A stretch of DNA of 64,000 bases from Mycocentrospora acerina (lineage: Eukaryota > Ascomycota > Dothideomycetes > Pleosporales), in NCBI GenBank assembly GCA_022701365.1, contig JAKUHH010000041.1:124001-188000 (forward strand). The letters run 5' to 3'. The first letter of the stretch is position 1. Every line of letters begins with the position of its first letter. The position numbers and the translations under genes were made by a program. Of this stretch, positions 45,826 through 55,967 are shown piece by piece. The notes beneath the pieces were generated by a model. It was not told where the DNA came from. It searched no databases and saw only the letters and a list, made by a program, of their open reading frames with translations.

Positions 45826-46698
45826 ATGGCACCCGACCTCTCCCAAAATACGGCCGTGAAGCTTGTGGCCCATGCCGCCGCCAACAAATATGCCATTTGC
45901 GCAACCTGCTGCTACAATGTTGAAGGCATCCTGGCCTCTGTTCGCGCCGCCGAAGCCCAACGCGCCCCATTGATCATCCAACTCTTCCCATGGGCAGTCG
46001 AATACGCCAACGGGGTGCTCGTACGCGCCGCCCGCGAAGCAGCAGATAATGCCAGCGTCCCCGTCGCCCTACACATGGACCACGCGCAAACGCCTGAGAT
46101 GGTCAAGCGCGCTGCTAACTTTGAGCGCGGGTTCGACGGCATCATGGTTGACATGAGCCACTATGACGACAATCTCGACAGGACGCGCGAGCTGGTCAAG
46201 TACTGCAATGAGCGGGGGATCATCACAGAGGCGGAGCCAGGGAGAATTGACGGCGGAGAGGACGGTGTGGGGGATCTCTCAGAAAAGGGGCTCGAGGCTA
46301 TTCTTACAACGCCTGAGCAGGCGGAGGATTTTGTCGCAACAGGGATCAATTGGCTAGCACCGGCATTTGGAAACGTGCATGGGAACTATGGTCCAAAGGG
46401 GCCGCAGCTGGACTACGAGAGGTTGAAGCGCGTACATGCCAAGGTGGGCGACAGGGTGAATCTGGTGCTGCATGGGGCTGGCGCGGCGTGGTTTGAAGAG
46501 AAGTTGATCCGTGAGTGCATTGAGTGTGGTGTGGCCAAGTGCAACATCAACGATGCGTTCAATGATGACTTTATGAGGGTCATGAGGGAAAAGGGCCCGT
46601 TGACTGGGTTGATTGAGAAGGCGACAGATGCGATGCAGGAGAAGATTGAGCAAATGATTGTGTGGATGGGGGGTAAGGGAATGGCGGATAAGATCTGA
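45826..46698 (+). CDS. Class II (zinc) fructose/tagatose-bisphosphate aldolase family protein
   Basis: A single exon codes 290 residues. Family residues are clear: ALHMDHAQTPEMV (catalytic Asp and first zinc His), GFDGIMVDMSHYDDN, EAEPGRIDGGEDG (Glu), APAFGNVHGNYG (zinc His) and VLHGAGAAWFEE (zinc His with phosphate-binding Gly). CNINDAFNDDFM (NINTD-like loop) and the closing helix complete it. Class II aldolases split ketose bisphosphates to DHAP and an aldehyde. This form is shorter than yeast Fba1 (about 360 residues) and resembles bacterial GatY/KbaY-type enzymes, so it is probably not the glycolytic enzyme of the cell. An intron-free gene fits, but does not prove, acquisition by transfer. 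Cytosolic; no targeting signal seen. Confidence 0.85.
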   Translation: MAPDLSQNTAVKLVAHAAANKYAICATCCYNVEGILASVRAAEAQRAPLIIQLFPWAVEYANGVLVRAAREAADNASVPVALHMDHAQTPEMVKRAANFERGFDGIMVDMSHYDDNLDRTRELVKYCNERGIITEAEPGRIDGGEDGVGDLSEKGLEAILTTPEQAEDFVATGINWLAPAFGNVHGNYGPKGPQLDYERLKRVHAKVGDRVNLVLHGAGAAWFEEKLIRECIECGVAKCNINDAFNDDFMRVMREKGPLTGLIEKATDAMQEKIEQMIVWMGGKGMADKI

Positions 46699-46800
46699 AG
46701 AGGATAATTGAAGATTCCAGCTTGGTTTGAACGAATTGACTAAATTGTCTCTATAAAAATGCGACTTTGGGATATGTTAAGCGCTCAGTATGCAGGATAT

Positions 46801-47706
46801 TTACGCTCTTGCCATACAATCTTCTGCAAGTGCTCGTAAAGCAAAATCAGCCCCCGCGTCACCCTCGACACTCTTGTCTCCAAGAGTTATTTCCACTGCA
46901 CTGCCTCGCTCAATGTCCTTCTTCATTACCAAACTCGCATCTTCCAAACTCGCCCAATCAACAGACTTTCCTTCTACAACGAACAGAGTCTTCTCCTCTT
47001 TCTCAACTGGCGGCACAGGTACTAGCCGCCCACTGTCTGTTTCCTCGCTCTTTGCTTTTCTCGCCTCAACCCACACCTCCCTCCGATGAGTCTCCCATCT
47101 GCCGTCCTCTGCGAAAAATTCTCTCAACCCAAGGCTCAACCCCGATCGCGCACAATCCACAGCAACCCAATTCTCTATCCTTAAACACACTTTCAACCCC
47201 GCCATGTTCCTTCTACTCCCCTCTCCAAAACTCGTAACTGTGTCGACCATTCTCTTAACAATTCCCCCAACTGTTCTTTTCCCCCCTTTACTCCTTAAAA
47301 CGCCATCCTTTGCATTCCACGCTACCCTCACCTCAAATCTCCCTACCTTACCCAACCACCTATACTTTCTCACCAACTTCCTCAGCCATGCCCCCACCTT
47401 CTCATCCCAATGCTTTTGCACAAACGTCTGCCCACGACCTTTGAACACAATACCGATCCGCAGTTCGACCTGCGAGAGGAGATGCGCAGCGTACTCTCGG
47501 GCTTCGAGAACGGGAAGAGAGAGTAAAGAAGGACATCCATGGTGTACGGCGCTGATGGAGACAGTCGTGTGCGCGCAAGTATGTGTTTTGAGGGGAAGGG
47601 GGATGCCCGCGGTGGATGGGGTAAGGGTTTGAAGGTGAGTGTAGACTTCGTTCCGGAGTTCTGGTGGGAGACAAGGGAAAAGGAGATGTGGCGCCGGATA
47701 GGCCAT
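46801..47706 (-). CDS. Uncharacterised protein with F-box-like N-terminus
   Basis: A single exon codes 301 residues from the ATG at 47706. The start LLFPCLPPELRNEVYTHLQ matches the short F-box-like motif (LPxELRNxIY) seen in many fungal proteins. The rest includes basic stretches (AWLRKLVRKYRWLGKVGRFEVRVAW), an acidic tail with VPPVEKEEKTLFVVEG and no membrane segment. Function unknown; a role in ubiquitin ligase recruitment is only a possibility from the N-terminal motif. It faces the aldolase gene tail to tail, about 100 bp away. Confidence 0.6.
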   Translation of the reverse strand: MAYPAPHLLFPCLPPELRNEVYTHLQTLTPSTAGIPLPLKTHTCAHTTVSISAVHHGCPSLLSLPVLEAREYAAHLLSQVELRIGIVFKGRGQTFVQKHWDEKVGAWLRKLVRKYRWLGKVGRFEVRVAWNAKDGVLRSKGGKRTVGGIVKRMVDTVTSFGEGSRRNMAGLKVCLRIENWVAVDCARSGLSLGLREFFAEDGRWETHRREVWVEARKAKSEETDSGRLVPVPPVEKEEKTLFVVEGKSVDWASLEDASLVMKKDIERGSAVEITLGDKSVEGDAGADFALRALAEDCMARA

Positions 47707-49294
47707 GATGGTAATGCGACAACGGTGCTTGGCTGGTTGGAATGTGAGTTTATTGAGGTCCGTTTCTTGGTTTCGAGTTTCGTTGGTAGATGCGAAATCT
47801 CAAGTTGAAGTCGAAATCGATATCCGTGTCGAAAACACCAAACAAATACGTAGAACCTCACAATCCTTCTGCTTAAAGTTTCTGGGTGACCACAACCGAC
47901 ACTCTATTGCGCAACCACCACGATAGCAGGGATAAAAGTGAACGTGCTCTCACGTGATCTAGTGGTGCCTACAGGATCTGTTCTCGACTCGCGAAATACA
48001 AAAGCTTGGACATTGTCAGTAGTGCCCTCATGCTCTTCATCATCTGAGACCTGGTACCTCTTGATTTAGGTGGTGTAGCAACAGAAACGCAGGATCGCAA
48101 ATTTTCTGAAGTGGATTTTTTTTTCTCCTGCGGTAGTCTGCGTAATCGGCACCAGCTCGGCACTTGACATGTTCGAGTTAGGAAGGCAAGAACGCGTGTT
48201 TTTTTTTCTCTCGATTTGCGTGGGAGTTCGCGACGCATCTAGAGATGTGCAAACAGCATTTTTGATACTAATTAAATGTAAGTTTGAATTTGCGTTACAT
48301 TTCTGTTCATAACTTCTCTCCTGTTTGGATAGAAGACTTCGAGTAACGATGTAGTTCACATACTGGAATCGATGTGAGCCAGAAGCCTATACTCTGGTGC
48401 TTGCTCGTTTCATTTTGGGAGTGAACTTGCACCAGATGTTGTTGTAAAGATGAGATTGCAGCGTTCAGCGTCTAGTATCTCTTAGAATGTTACGTTGAAG
48501 CTGTTCGTTCGCAATAGAGTCGTGAGAGATTTAATTTAGACCATTCTGGAAGCATGAAAGGAGTCGTAGAGGGTTTCCAAGAAGAAAGACAATCTGACTC
48601 TATATCAACAATGAAAGGTGTTGACTCACTCCGTTACCATTGGGTGCCTGAATCCGTGGTGCGCATAACCTGCGCCACTATATCATCCCTGTTATCGTAT
48701 ACGAACGCCACAGGGTCATTATTTAATCCAAAAGTGTTTGCGATTTTAACATTCAATGTGATGTGTGATGATGAGTAGAGATTCCGGAGAGATTTCAGAG
48801 TCGTATGGCACCGTGATCCCGTGAGGAGCTTGTGGAAGGCCTTGTACCACTTGGAGGAAGGGTTGCCACATCTCTTGCGGACGCTTGCAAGGCAGCTAAC
48901 AGATAGGCTTGACAAATATGAAAGCTCTAGCGATGTAGTCGTATCATCACCAGAACTAGTCTCTGGATACCTACACAGTACCCACACCACCGAGCTGCCC
49001 AAGAAACTGAATATGACGTGTCGGAGATGTTTTTCGCATTGTGCCTTCACTCGCACACAAAAACAGATTAACCTCTTTCAATCACCAACGCGCATATCAA
49101 ATCTCTGCCTGTGCGTCCACGTCAAGCAAAGTAAGGCTTGCGAGACTGACACGCCTCGGAGCCCAGAGTCAACCACTTCCAATCGACTGCGCACAGATCT
49201 CCACGAAAAGAAGGCAACAATAACCGAGGCTGCCAAAAGCAGCAACACATATAAACCCCCCTAATCCGGTATTCGTTCATTCCATTCATGCCAC
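47707..49294. other. Intergenic region of about 1.6 kb
   Basis: No convincing gene. A minus-strand open frame at 49056-48634 has a protein-like stretch (ITLNVKIANTFGL near 48750) but no start signal, splice partners or recognised family; it may be a gene relic. Confidence 0.4.
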
Positions 49295-49899
49295 ATGCCC
49301 AATTACACAATGACGTCCAACTACTCTTTTCACAGCATCCCAGTGTACTGGGTTCTTGCGCTCATACCACACATGATTGCCGTAGGACTTTCCTTACTTT
49401 TCACCTTTCACAACGTACGAGAGTAACAGGTATTAGATAACTGTTGTGAAAAACAACAACAACGGCGCCTGGGATAATGCGAATTCACGAGGTGCAGAAT
49501 GGGTTGCCTACATGCAGAAGAGCATGCCAAAGGAGGCACTCGCAACGTTTGAAAGAGCTGAAGCAGCGCATAAAAATGGACTAGAGAATGCGCCCCTCTT
49601 CATCGGGGCAGTGCTAGCGGGAAATGTGGCAGGATTGAGCTCTTGTAGGTGTCTTTTCCTTTAGTGTTGATTGCCGGTTCTAAACTTTTGGCGCAATGTG
49701 TATACTAACCAGGCTTGTAGCAACACTTAACCTTTTTGTGGCCGCTTACCTTGGCTTGCGGGTTCTGTACACGTTCTTGTACATCAACACGGTAAAGGGC
49801 AAGACGTCGTATCTACGTACCCTAACGTGGCTCGCGCAGACTGGTGTCTTGTTCACGCTGTTCGTCAAGGCGGGGAACAAGATGACTGCCAAATTTTAA
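49295..49899 (+). CDS. MAPEG-family membrane protein
   Basis: Exons 49295-49381, 49437-49644 and 49721-49899 give 157 residues. Introns are gtagga...tattag and gtaggt...cttgtag, both in phase. The MAPEG fold shows four hydrophobic segments: IPVYWVLALIPHMIAI, LFIGAVLAGNVAGL, TLNLFVAAYLGLRVLYTFLYI and LTWLAQTGVLFTLFVKAG. The loop FERAEAAHKNGLENAPLF matches the family E-R-x2-x2-N-x3-E glutathione/substrate motif. The YINT...KTSYLRTLTW segment corresponds to the helix-3/4 arginine region. MAPEG proteins are microsomal glutathione transferases or related eicosanoid enzymes; in fungi their substrates are mostly unknown. Confidence 0.82.
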
Positions 49900-51038
49900 T
49901 TTGACAAAGACTAAAATTCAATTTCACAGACTATCTACCACAACTTAAAGTGAATTTTGTTGTGAAAAAGAAATCACTGGCCTCATGGCGTTCCCTTAAT
50001 ATCAAACTTGCCTCATCAAGTCTTTCGCTATAATCTTTCAATCAGAGTACACAAACCGGAGGTTACTCGGAAGGATACCATCACGGCCATTCGCATTGAC
50101 CATCCCGCTGCCAAGGATCGGATTGTCTTACTCTGCCCCGATGTGAAGAAGGTCATTCAGTGAAAGTGATTGATAGTTCTGAGACGATGAACCTAGAGAG
50201 GGAGAGAGAGAGGAAACACCCTTTACACCCACACTGGAGTCTACATCGTAGGAAAGATAAAAGTATACATGACTAGCATTCCTACAACGCAACCGTGCCA
50301 CATCTAGCGTATCGATCGCATCGAAGAAAGTCGAGCTAAAGGGTTTGACATAAAGTTACATGCATGCAAAGATTAAGCCCGCGCTTTAAGCCCTTGTTTC
50401 AAAGTCTACACGCATAGGTATCTTAGCGCGCTTCTAGATCAGTTGTGAAAAGATTGTTTGTGTGGCTTTCCCAAACTATGTCTGCCATGAATACTGGCAT
50501 TTGAATACTCCTCGTTTACTTCTGCTATTTAGCTCAACAAATGGATTATCCTTCTACTAGGCAACATGATTCTAGGTTGTCTGGAGGTATTTGAACACCT
50601 CGAGTGAGACGCAAGTTATGGAATCAGTACGCCAAAATTTGTCTCAGACTAGGCCCGAAGAAAGGGATAGTATTCAAGAAGGAAGCAGCCATACCAGGTT
50701 AAAAGGTTCAGACATGCAGACCACAGATATTTTGAAACATGGCTTTCGTTATTAAGTCGTAGCTCATCAAAAACTGGCTAATCCCTTTCAGAAGTTTATC
50801 TTCCCGTCCATCATCGCAATATACAGTAGCACTTGAACGGTATTTCGCCATACATTTATTACAAAAAAATTTTGAGCCAAAAGCTCAAAGCGATTTCCTA
50901 AAGACCCTATCAGGCACGAGCTAGATCATGCTTCCCAGATGGAATACAAGAGTCCGTTCCCTGCCGTAGTTCCTCTCTTCAATTATGGCCTTCTCGGGTT
51001 TTGTGCAGGAAAATACGAAATTGTTATGGGAGCAATGT
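49900..51038. other. Intergenic region, convergent 3' ends
   Basis: About 1.1 kb without recognised exon, RNA gene or repeat. Confidence 0.5.
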
Positions 51039-52133
51039 TTACACATAATTCGGTCGTGATGGAGTTGAATATTGAGCATGTGGCGGTTGTGAATCCGTGA
51101 AAAAATTCGACGGCTGGTACCCAGGTTCTGGTGAGGGGAGAATTGGCTCTGCCCCATTGCGTATAGCTGGTGCGACCTCATCCCACATACTGGTAGCCTC
51201 TTGCATTCCGCCAACAGGTTGGTTGCTACTTCGTGGAGAGACGCGGGACTTGTTCAGTCGATGCAGTCTGACGATGATACTCAGCAGAATAGCTACTGTC
51301 CCAGCCCAAAGAACCCTGTCTTGCATTAATATGCATAGCTTTGTCATAAAGAGTGAAGCACTTACACTTGAACAGCGGCGAGACATGCGCCTGTTACGAG
51401 AGCCCCGAAATACACACCATAAGATGTCGTGTTACGCTTGTTGATGTTCCGCTTCTCGTATAGCATGCACTGATACCCATTCCAGAAGCTGTAAGTGCAT
51501 CCCGGCTCACCCCATATCGTGGCCAAGCTCGCAACTAGTCCGAGATCGACGACCCAGAAGACAAGCATCAATATGTACAGACTTAGAGTGAAGTAGGTCT
51601 TGTGCTTCATCTTCCGAACCTCGTCCATTTTTTCTGCGCTCAGTTCGCGCCTTTGGAATGCGGCCGACGAGTACAAAGCTAGCAGCTCCTGCGATACATT
51701 GCGCGAAAAAAACCAGTAGACGCAGACGAAGATGGTGCAAAGCGCCTGTAGAGCTTTTAGCGACTTGACGAGGGTGCGAAGAACAAGTTGTCTAAGCTTA
51801 CAACGACAAGTGAATAGACCAACACATTGTACGTGATGTGCCGAACACCATATGCGTCTAACCCCAGGACAACAGTAGCGAGAACCAGCTGGCTGAAATG
51901 CAAGAGCGATGTTGCCTTCCTCGACAGAGGCCGAGACCCCGTCTCTGTCCCGTCCATCTCAAGCTCGAGGACCCTCACAAAAACAAGAAGTAAAAAAGCG
52001 AAGTTGTTAAAGAACCCTGTGATTGGAGAAAGATGGAGCCAGATTGAGCGTTTACAGGGAGAGATGAACGTGGAAATCCTCTTCTCATCAACTGGTACCA
52101 AACTGAAGTGACGCTGCCCAAAAGGTTTCAGGT
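51039..52133 (-). CDS. Multi-pass fungal membrane protein, function unknown; start unresolved
   Basis: Exons ?-51802, 51745-51366 and 51315-51039 join in phase (gtaagc...ctacag; gtaagt...agacag). The protein has about seven hydrophobic segments: ITGFFNNFAFLLLVFVRVL, LHFSQLVLATVVLGLDAYG, NVLVYSLVVALCTIFVCVYWFF, TYFTLSLYILMLVFWVVDLGLVASL, YGVYFGALVTGACLAAVQVVLWAGTVAILLSII and more. A polar Pro/Ser-rich tail follows (GYQPSNFFTDSQPPHAQ). A CTYSFWNGYQCMLYEKR loop has two cysteines. The frame is open to 52133, where a TAA precedes it, but has no ATG before the first helix; an ATG at 52176 (MTQATQRG) lies in another frame. A missing 5' exon or a frameshift is likely. Layout recalls fungal MARVEL-like or PTH11-like membrane proteins, but neither is certain. 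Confidence 0.65.
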
Positions 52134-53839
52134 TGTTTGCTTCTTAGGGAAGGCGCCCCGCTGCGTCGCTTGTGTCATGCCAGCCACGAGAAAAGCTAAG
52201 TGAGACTCGGAACGGGCAAGACTCCATCGTGGGGCAATGGTATTTAAAGCCATTTGCTGCCGTATTTTCCATGGGCGATGCATGGATCCTACAGCATTAA
52301 CAGCCATAGTGCGAGTCAGGGGTTGCACGTGTACGCTTGCCCACCACTGCACAAAGAAAGTTTGACGGAAGAGACCGAGCTTCGGTTCCACGACGCTTCA
52401 ACACGTTGGGATGGCTGAGACAGTAGTCTATCCGGATGTTTGGAACATGTTCCAACCCAAGCAATGCCGTTTGGAACACAAGTCATGTTTTTTTGGATGA
52501 TAATTGAGATGACTTTGAGGAAATAGATGCCAGAAGGGAGGAATTGTGTAGAAGTCGATGCAGGTAAGCTAAACAGCATTGGGTTAGATCGCCTCATAAC
52601 GTTTGCTCCTAACGACAACAACTAATCAGCACGCCTGCTCAACATTACGTGCGCACTCTCTAGTCTGCGACAACTTTTTTGTTATCTTCGAGTTGTTCAC
52701 TATAGATAATAAAATGTATAGCATGTCGAGATTTCCGGGGTTTGACTGCACTTGGAAGAGATTGGCTTGTGTCTATGATTTGCATGCCCACATCAAAGCC
52801 GTCCGCAGCAGACCTGAAAACTAAGCAACTATCTGCTAGTAGTTGCTCCATCACATCCATCAGGATCTACTCAGCTTCTTCCTATGACGGTACAAGTGCG
52901 GCCAGGCCGGCGATCATGCAAATTCAATAACGAGGGTCACAAAGACATGGTGGTTGATGGTGTCTTTGTTGCGCGATACAGGCCAAGCTAGTGACCAAAT
53001 AGTCACCACAACTACAAGACACAAGAGACGAAGCTCTCCCCAAGACTCGAAGCCACATTGGACTCATTCAAAATGGGTTATCAAGAGAATATCAATCACG
53101 CACCACATGGATATCGCACGCACCGGTGATAAGAAAAAGAATACTTCCCAGACTCAAGCTGAACATGAGTTGATCCTGGTTTTGCCAAGGACGGAAGCTG
53201 AGTTGGCGCATTAAGCAAACGCGCCTACATGTAGTTCGGACCCTTACGTCTATTTCAATACACCTGTACAGCACATAGCTGAGTCTTGCCCTCAAGTCCA
53301 ATGCACGACATTCCACCAAGAAATATCTTCTTGGTGTTCACTGAAAAAACTGCAGTATCACCTCTCCATCTCTCGCGTACCGTGAGTGTGGTCGGGTTGG
53401 TATTGTCTAGTTCGGAGAACAGATCTTCATGGATGGCAGCGATTGAAAAATGATTATCTAAAATGTCTACAAGTCCATCCGCCACGAATAGTCAATGAAT
53501 GACGCGAGGCCGTGGAGGTCCTGAAGTAGCATTGACCGGCCGATTGGATAGAAGTTAAATGTGCTGATGGAGATCAAGGCAGGCAACTAAAAGCCCAACT
53601 GGCCAGTCTCTTCTTCTAAGTTTCCAGTAGCAGAGTGCTCCACCGGGCAAGAATTCCTCCCTAGGTGCAATGGTATAAATGGGATCTTGAAGTGTTGCGA
53701 TGGCCTGCCATCTTTTGCGCCTAGGCCTGGACTTGACTTTGGGTTTGCGTCACGACCGTGGTATTGAAATTCTTAATTACTCCCGGTTGACGTTCTTCAC
53801 TGAATGCTACTACTAGTACCACTCATGAACGCTATAGTA
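52134..53839. other. Intergenic region of about 1.7 kb
   Basis: Several open frames under 110 codons; none has recognisable domains. It may hold the unresolved 5' part of the membrane protein gene near 52,150-52,400. Confidence 0.45.
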
Positions 53840-54923
53840 CTAGTACGTACTCTGGGGCATTGGATACCCTCCCATCTGCTGTGCCTGTGCCGCCGCGACA
53901 GCCTGGGCATGGTCCTGCTGTCTTTGAGGCAGGTCGTTGAACCATGGATGCTGCAAACTAGCGGTAGCTGAAACTCGCATCTCTGGTCGAAGCTGCAGCA
54001 TACTGTTGAGGAGGTTGAGGCCGACTTGGTCGACTTGAGGCAGAATGAGACGCAAGTCCTGGGTCGCGTAAACAGGGAAGTTGCCCTTGTACTCTGGGAA
54101 CTGCGAGATGCCGGGCCACGATCGCTCAGAGGGGGTGCCCATGAGCCTGAAGATCTTCTGGACCTGGTCCTCATTTGTGGTGCCGGGAAAGAGCGGACGG
54201 CCCGTGTACATTTCAGCCATGATGCAGCCAGCGGACCAGATGTCGATGCTGGTGTTGTAGGTGCGGCTGCCGAGCAGGACGTCGGGGGCGCGGTACCACA
54301 GGGTGACGACCTCGTTGGAGAAGGTGTTGACGGGAATGCCAAAGGCGCGAGCAAGGCCAAAATCAGCCAGCTTCAACTGGCCGCGCGTGTTGATGAGCAG
54401 GTTCTGGGGCTTGAGGTCGCGGTGCAGGACGCGGTTGTCGTGGCAGAAGGCGATGCCCTTCATGAGCTGGTACATGAACGACTTGATGGTGGCCGGGTCG
54501 AGGGCGCCGCGGTCGCCGCGCGAGTCCATGTAGCGCTTGAGGTCCTTGTCCATGTACTCGAAGACGAGCATGAGCTTGTTCTCGGTGTGGATGACATCGT
54601 GCAGCAGAACAATGTTTTCGTGGCGGAGCTCCTTCATAAGCGAGATCTCGCGGATGGCCGTCGACGGGGTGCCCTCCTCGGAGTCGAGGTGTATTTCCTT
54701 GAGGGCGACGAGCTCGCCCGTCTGGCGGTTGCGGCCCTTGAAGACCTGGCGGGGGTTAGTCGGGGTGATTGTGCATGGTGGTAGTGGGAGTGGTAGGAGC
54801 AGTAGGAGTGGTAGTGGTGGTAGTAGCGGCAGTAACAGTAAAAGAACAACGCACAGTAGCATATGTGCCCTCACCCAGCTTCTCCAGCTGTTGAAAGGAG
54901 CTCGGATGGCGGCGATTGTCCAT
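53840..54923 (-). CDS. PHO85: Cyclin-dependent kinase of the Pho85/Cdk5 type
   Basis: Exons 54923-54855 and 54745-53840 give 324 residues from MDNRRHPSSFQQLEKLGEG. The 109-nt intron (gtgcgt...gccag) joins GTYAT to VFKGRNRQTGE inside the glycine loop. Kinase landmarks: VALKEIHLDSEEG (VAIK lysine), the cyclin-binding helix PSTAIREISL diagnostic of the Pho85 group, VLHRDLKPQNLLI (catalytic loop), LADFGLARAFG (DFG) and VVTLWYRAPDVLLG (APE-like). Also WSAGCIMAEM and a short Gln-rich tail. Pho85 with its cyclins controls phosphate response, cell cycle and glycogen. The same frame stays open upstream to an ATG at 55454, allowing a 177-residue Pro/Ala/Thr-rich extension; I take 54923 because it matches the usual start. 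Confidence 0.9.
54776..54843 (-). repeat. Trinucleotide-rich tract inside the PHO85 intron
   Basis: Purine-rich GGTAGT/GGAGTA-like trimers on the + strand (ACTACC-type on the coding strand) fill most of the 109-nt intron. Confidence 0.7.
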
Positions 54924-55529
54924 GGCGGCGAGCGTGGCGGTAGCAGGCACGGTGGGGATGATCAGGCCGTCGCCGAGGTTGCGCACGCTGATGGACGAGT
55001 CGGTGCGGTAGGGGACGGCGAGGGTGCCGGCGTGGGTGGGCTGGAGGCTGGTGGGCGGCGGTCGCGCCGTGTGCTTGGGGTCCCAGAGGATGGCGCTCGC
55101 GGTGGTAAGCTGGTTGGCGATGCGCAGCGGCTCGGGCGTCGCGGGGGCAGCAGCAGGCACGGCGGCAGTCACGGCGGCAGTGGCAGCAGCGTCGGGGGCG
55201 GGGGCTGGTTGCGCCGTGTTGGAGAGCGGGCGCGCGAGGTGGAGGGGGAGGTCGAGGGCAGTTGCACAGTGGGTGGGCTGTCCAAGGGGCAGCTGGTGGG
55301 CCTGGCGCGCGGGAATGGTGGTCGTTGGTGGGCTGGTGGGCTGGGTTGGTGGGTTGGTTGTAGCACGACTCGCTGTCTGGCCTGCCGCCGACGTGGTTGG
55401 CTCGTTGGCGCCATCCCTGCCGACTCCACGTCGACTGCCTTGCATCGACGGCATGTGTGTACAGCAAAGACTGGCTGTCTAGGGGATGTGCTGGGCCAAG
55501 TCACGTGTGGATGTGATGAGGAGTGTTGA
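54924..55529 (-). promoter_or_regulatory. GC-rich 5' region of PHO85, open in frame
   Basis: About 600 bp of high GC in which several frames are open on both strands, among them a 177-codon in-frame extension of the kinase starting MPSMQGSRRG. Open frames in all phases suggest base composition rather than coding, so it is listed as leader/promoter with the extension as an alternative. Confidence 0.4.
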
Positions 55530-55967
55530 CAACTACTATACACTTACTTGGTGACTACTACATACGTGCTTGGTGACTACTACACACCTGCTTGGTGACT
55601 ACTACACATCTGCTTGGTGACTACTACACGCCTGCTTGACAACAATAGACCTGCTTGACCACTACTACACACCTGCTTTACAACTACTACACACCTGCTT
55701 TACAACTACTACACACCTGCTTTACAACTACTACACACCTGCTTTACAACTACAACACACCTGCTCAGTCACAACTACACACCTGCTTGACTACTACACA
55801 CGTACTTGACAACAATAGATCTGCTTGACAACTACAACACACCTGCTCAGTCACAACTACACACCTGCTTGACTAATACACACGTACTTGACAACAATAG
55901 ATCTGCTTGACTACTACTACAAACCTACTTGACAACAACACACCTGCTCAGTCACTACTACACACCA
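55530..55967 (+). repeat. Minisatellite of about 20-bp units (actactacacacctgcttg)
   Basis: About twenty imperfect copies of actactacacacctgctt followed by ggtg, gac, tacaa or cagtcaca linkers extend over 440 bp, with higher-order blocks repeated (the block from acaacaatagatctgcttg recurs). It lies upstream of PHO85, and its last copy overlaps the 3' end of the DUF2264 gene. Confidence 0.92.

Noticed and set aside
53255..53485. 76-codon minus-strand open frame starting at a GTG
   Set aside because: No ATG, no splice partner, no family recognised; too short to support.
54026..55529. Long plus-strand frames opposite PHO85
   Set aside because: Shadows of the kinase exon and of the GC-rich leader; Gly/Arg-rich with no protein character.
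55530..55967. Regularly spaced repeats resembling a CRISPR array
   Set aside because: Units are imperfect, about 20 bp, head to tail with very short and similar linkers, in a fungal genome; this is a minisatellite.
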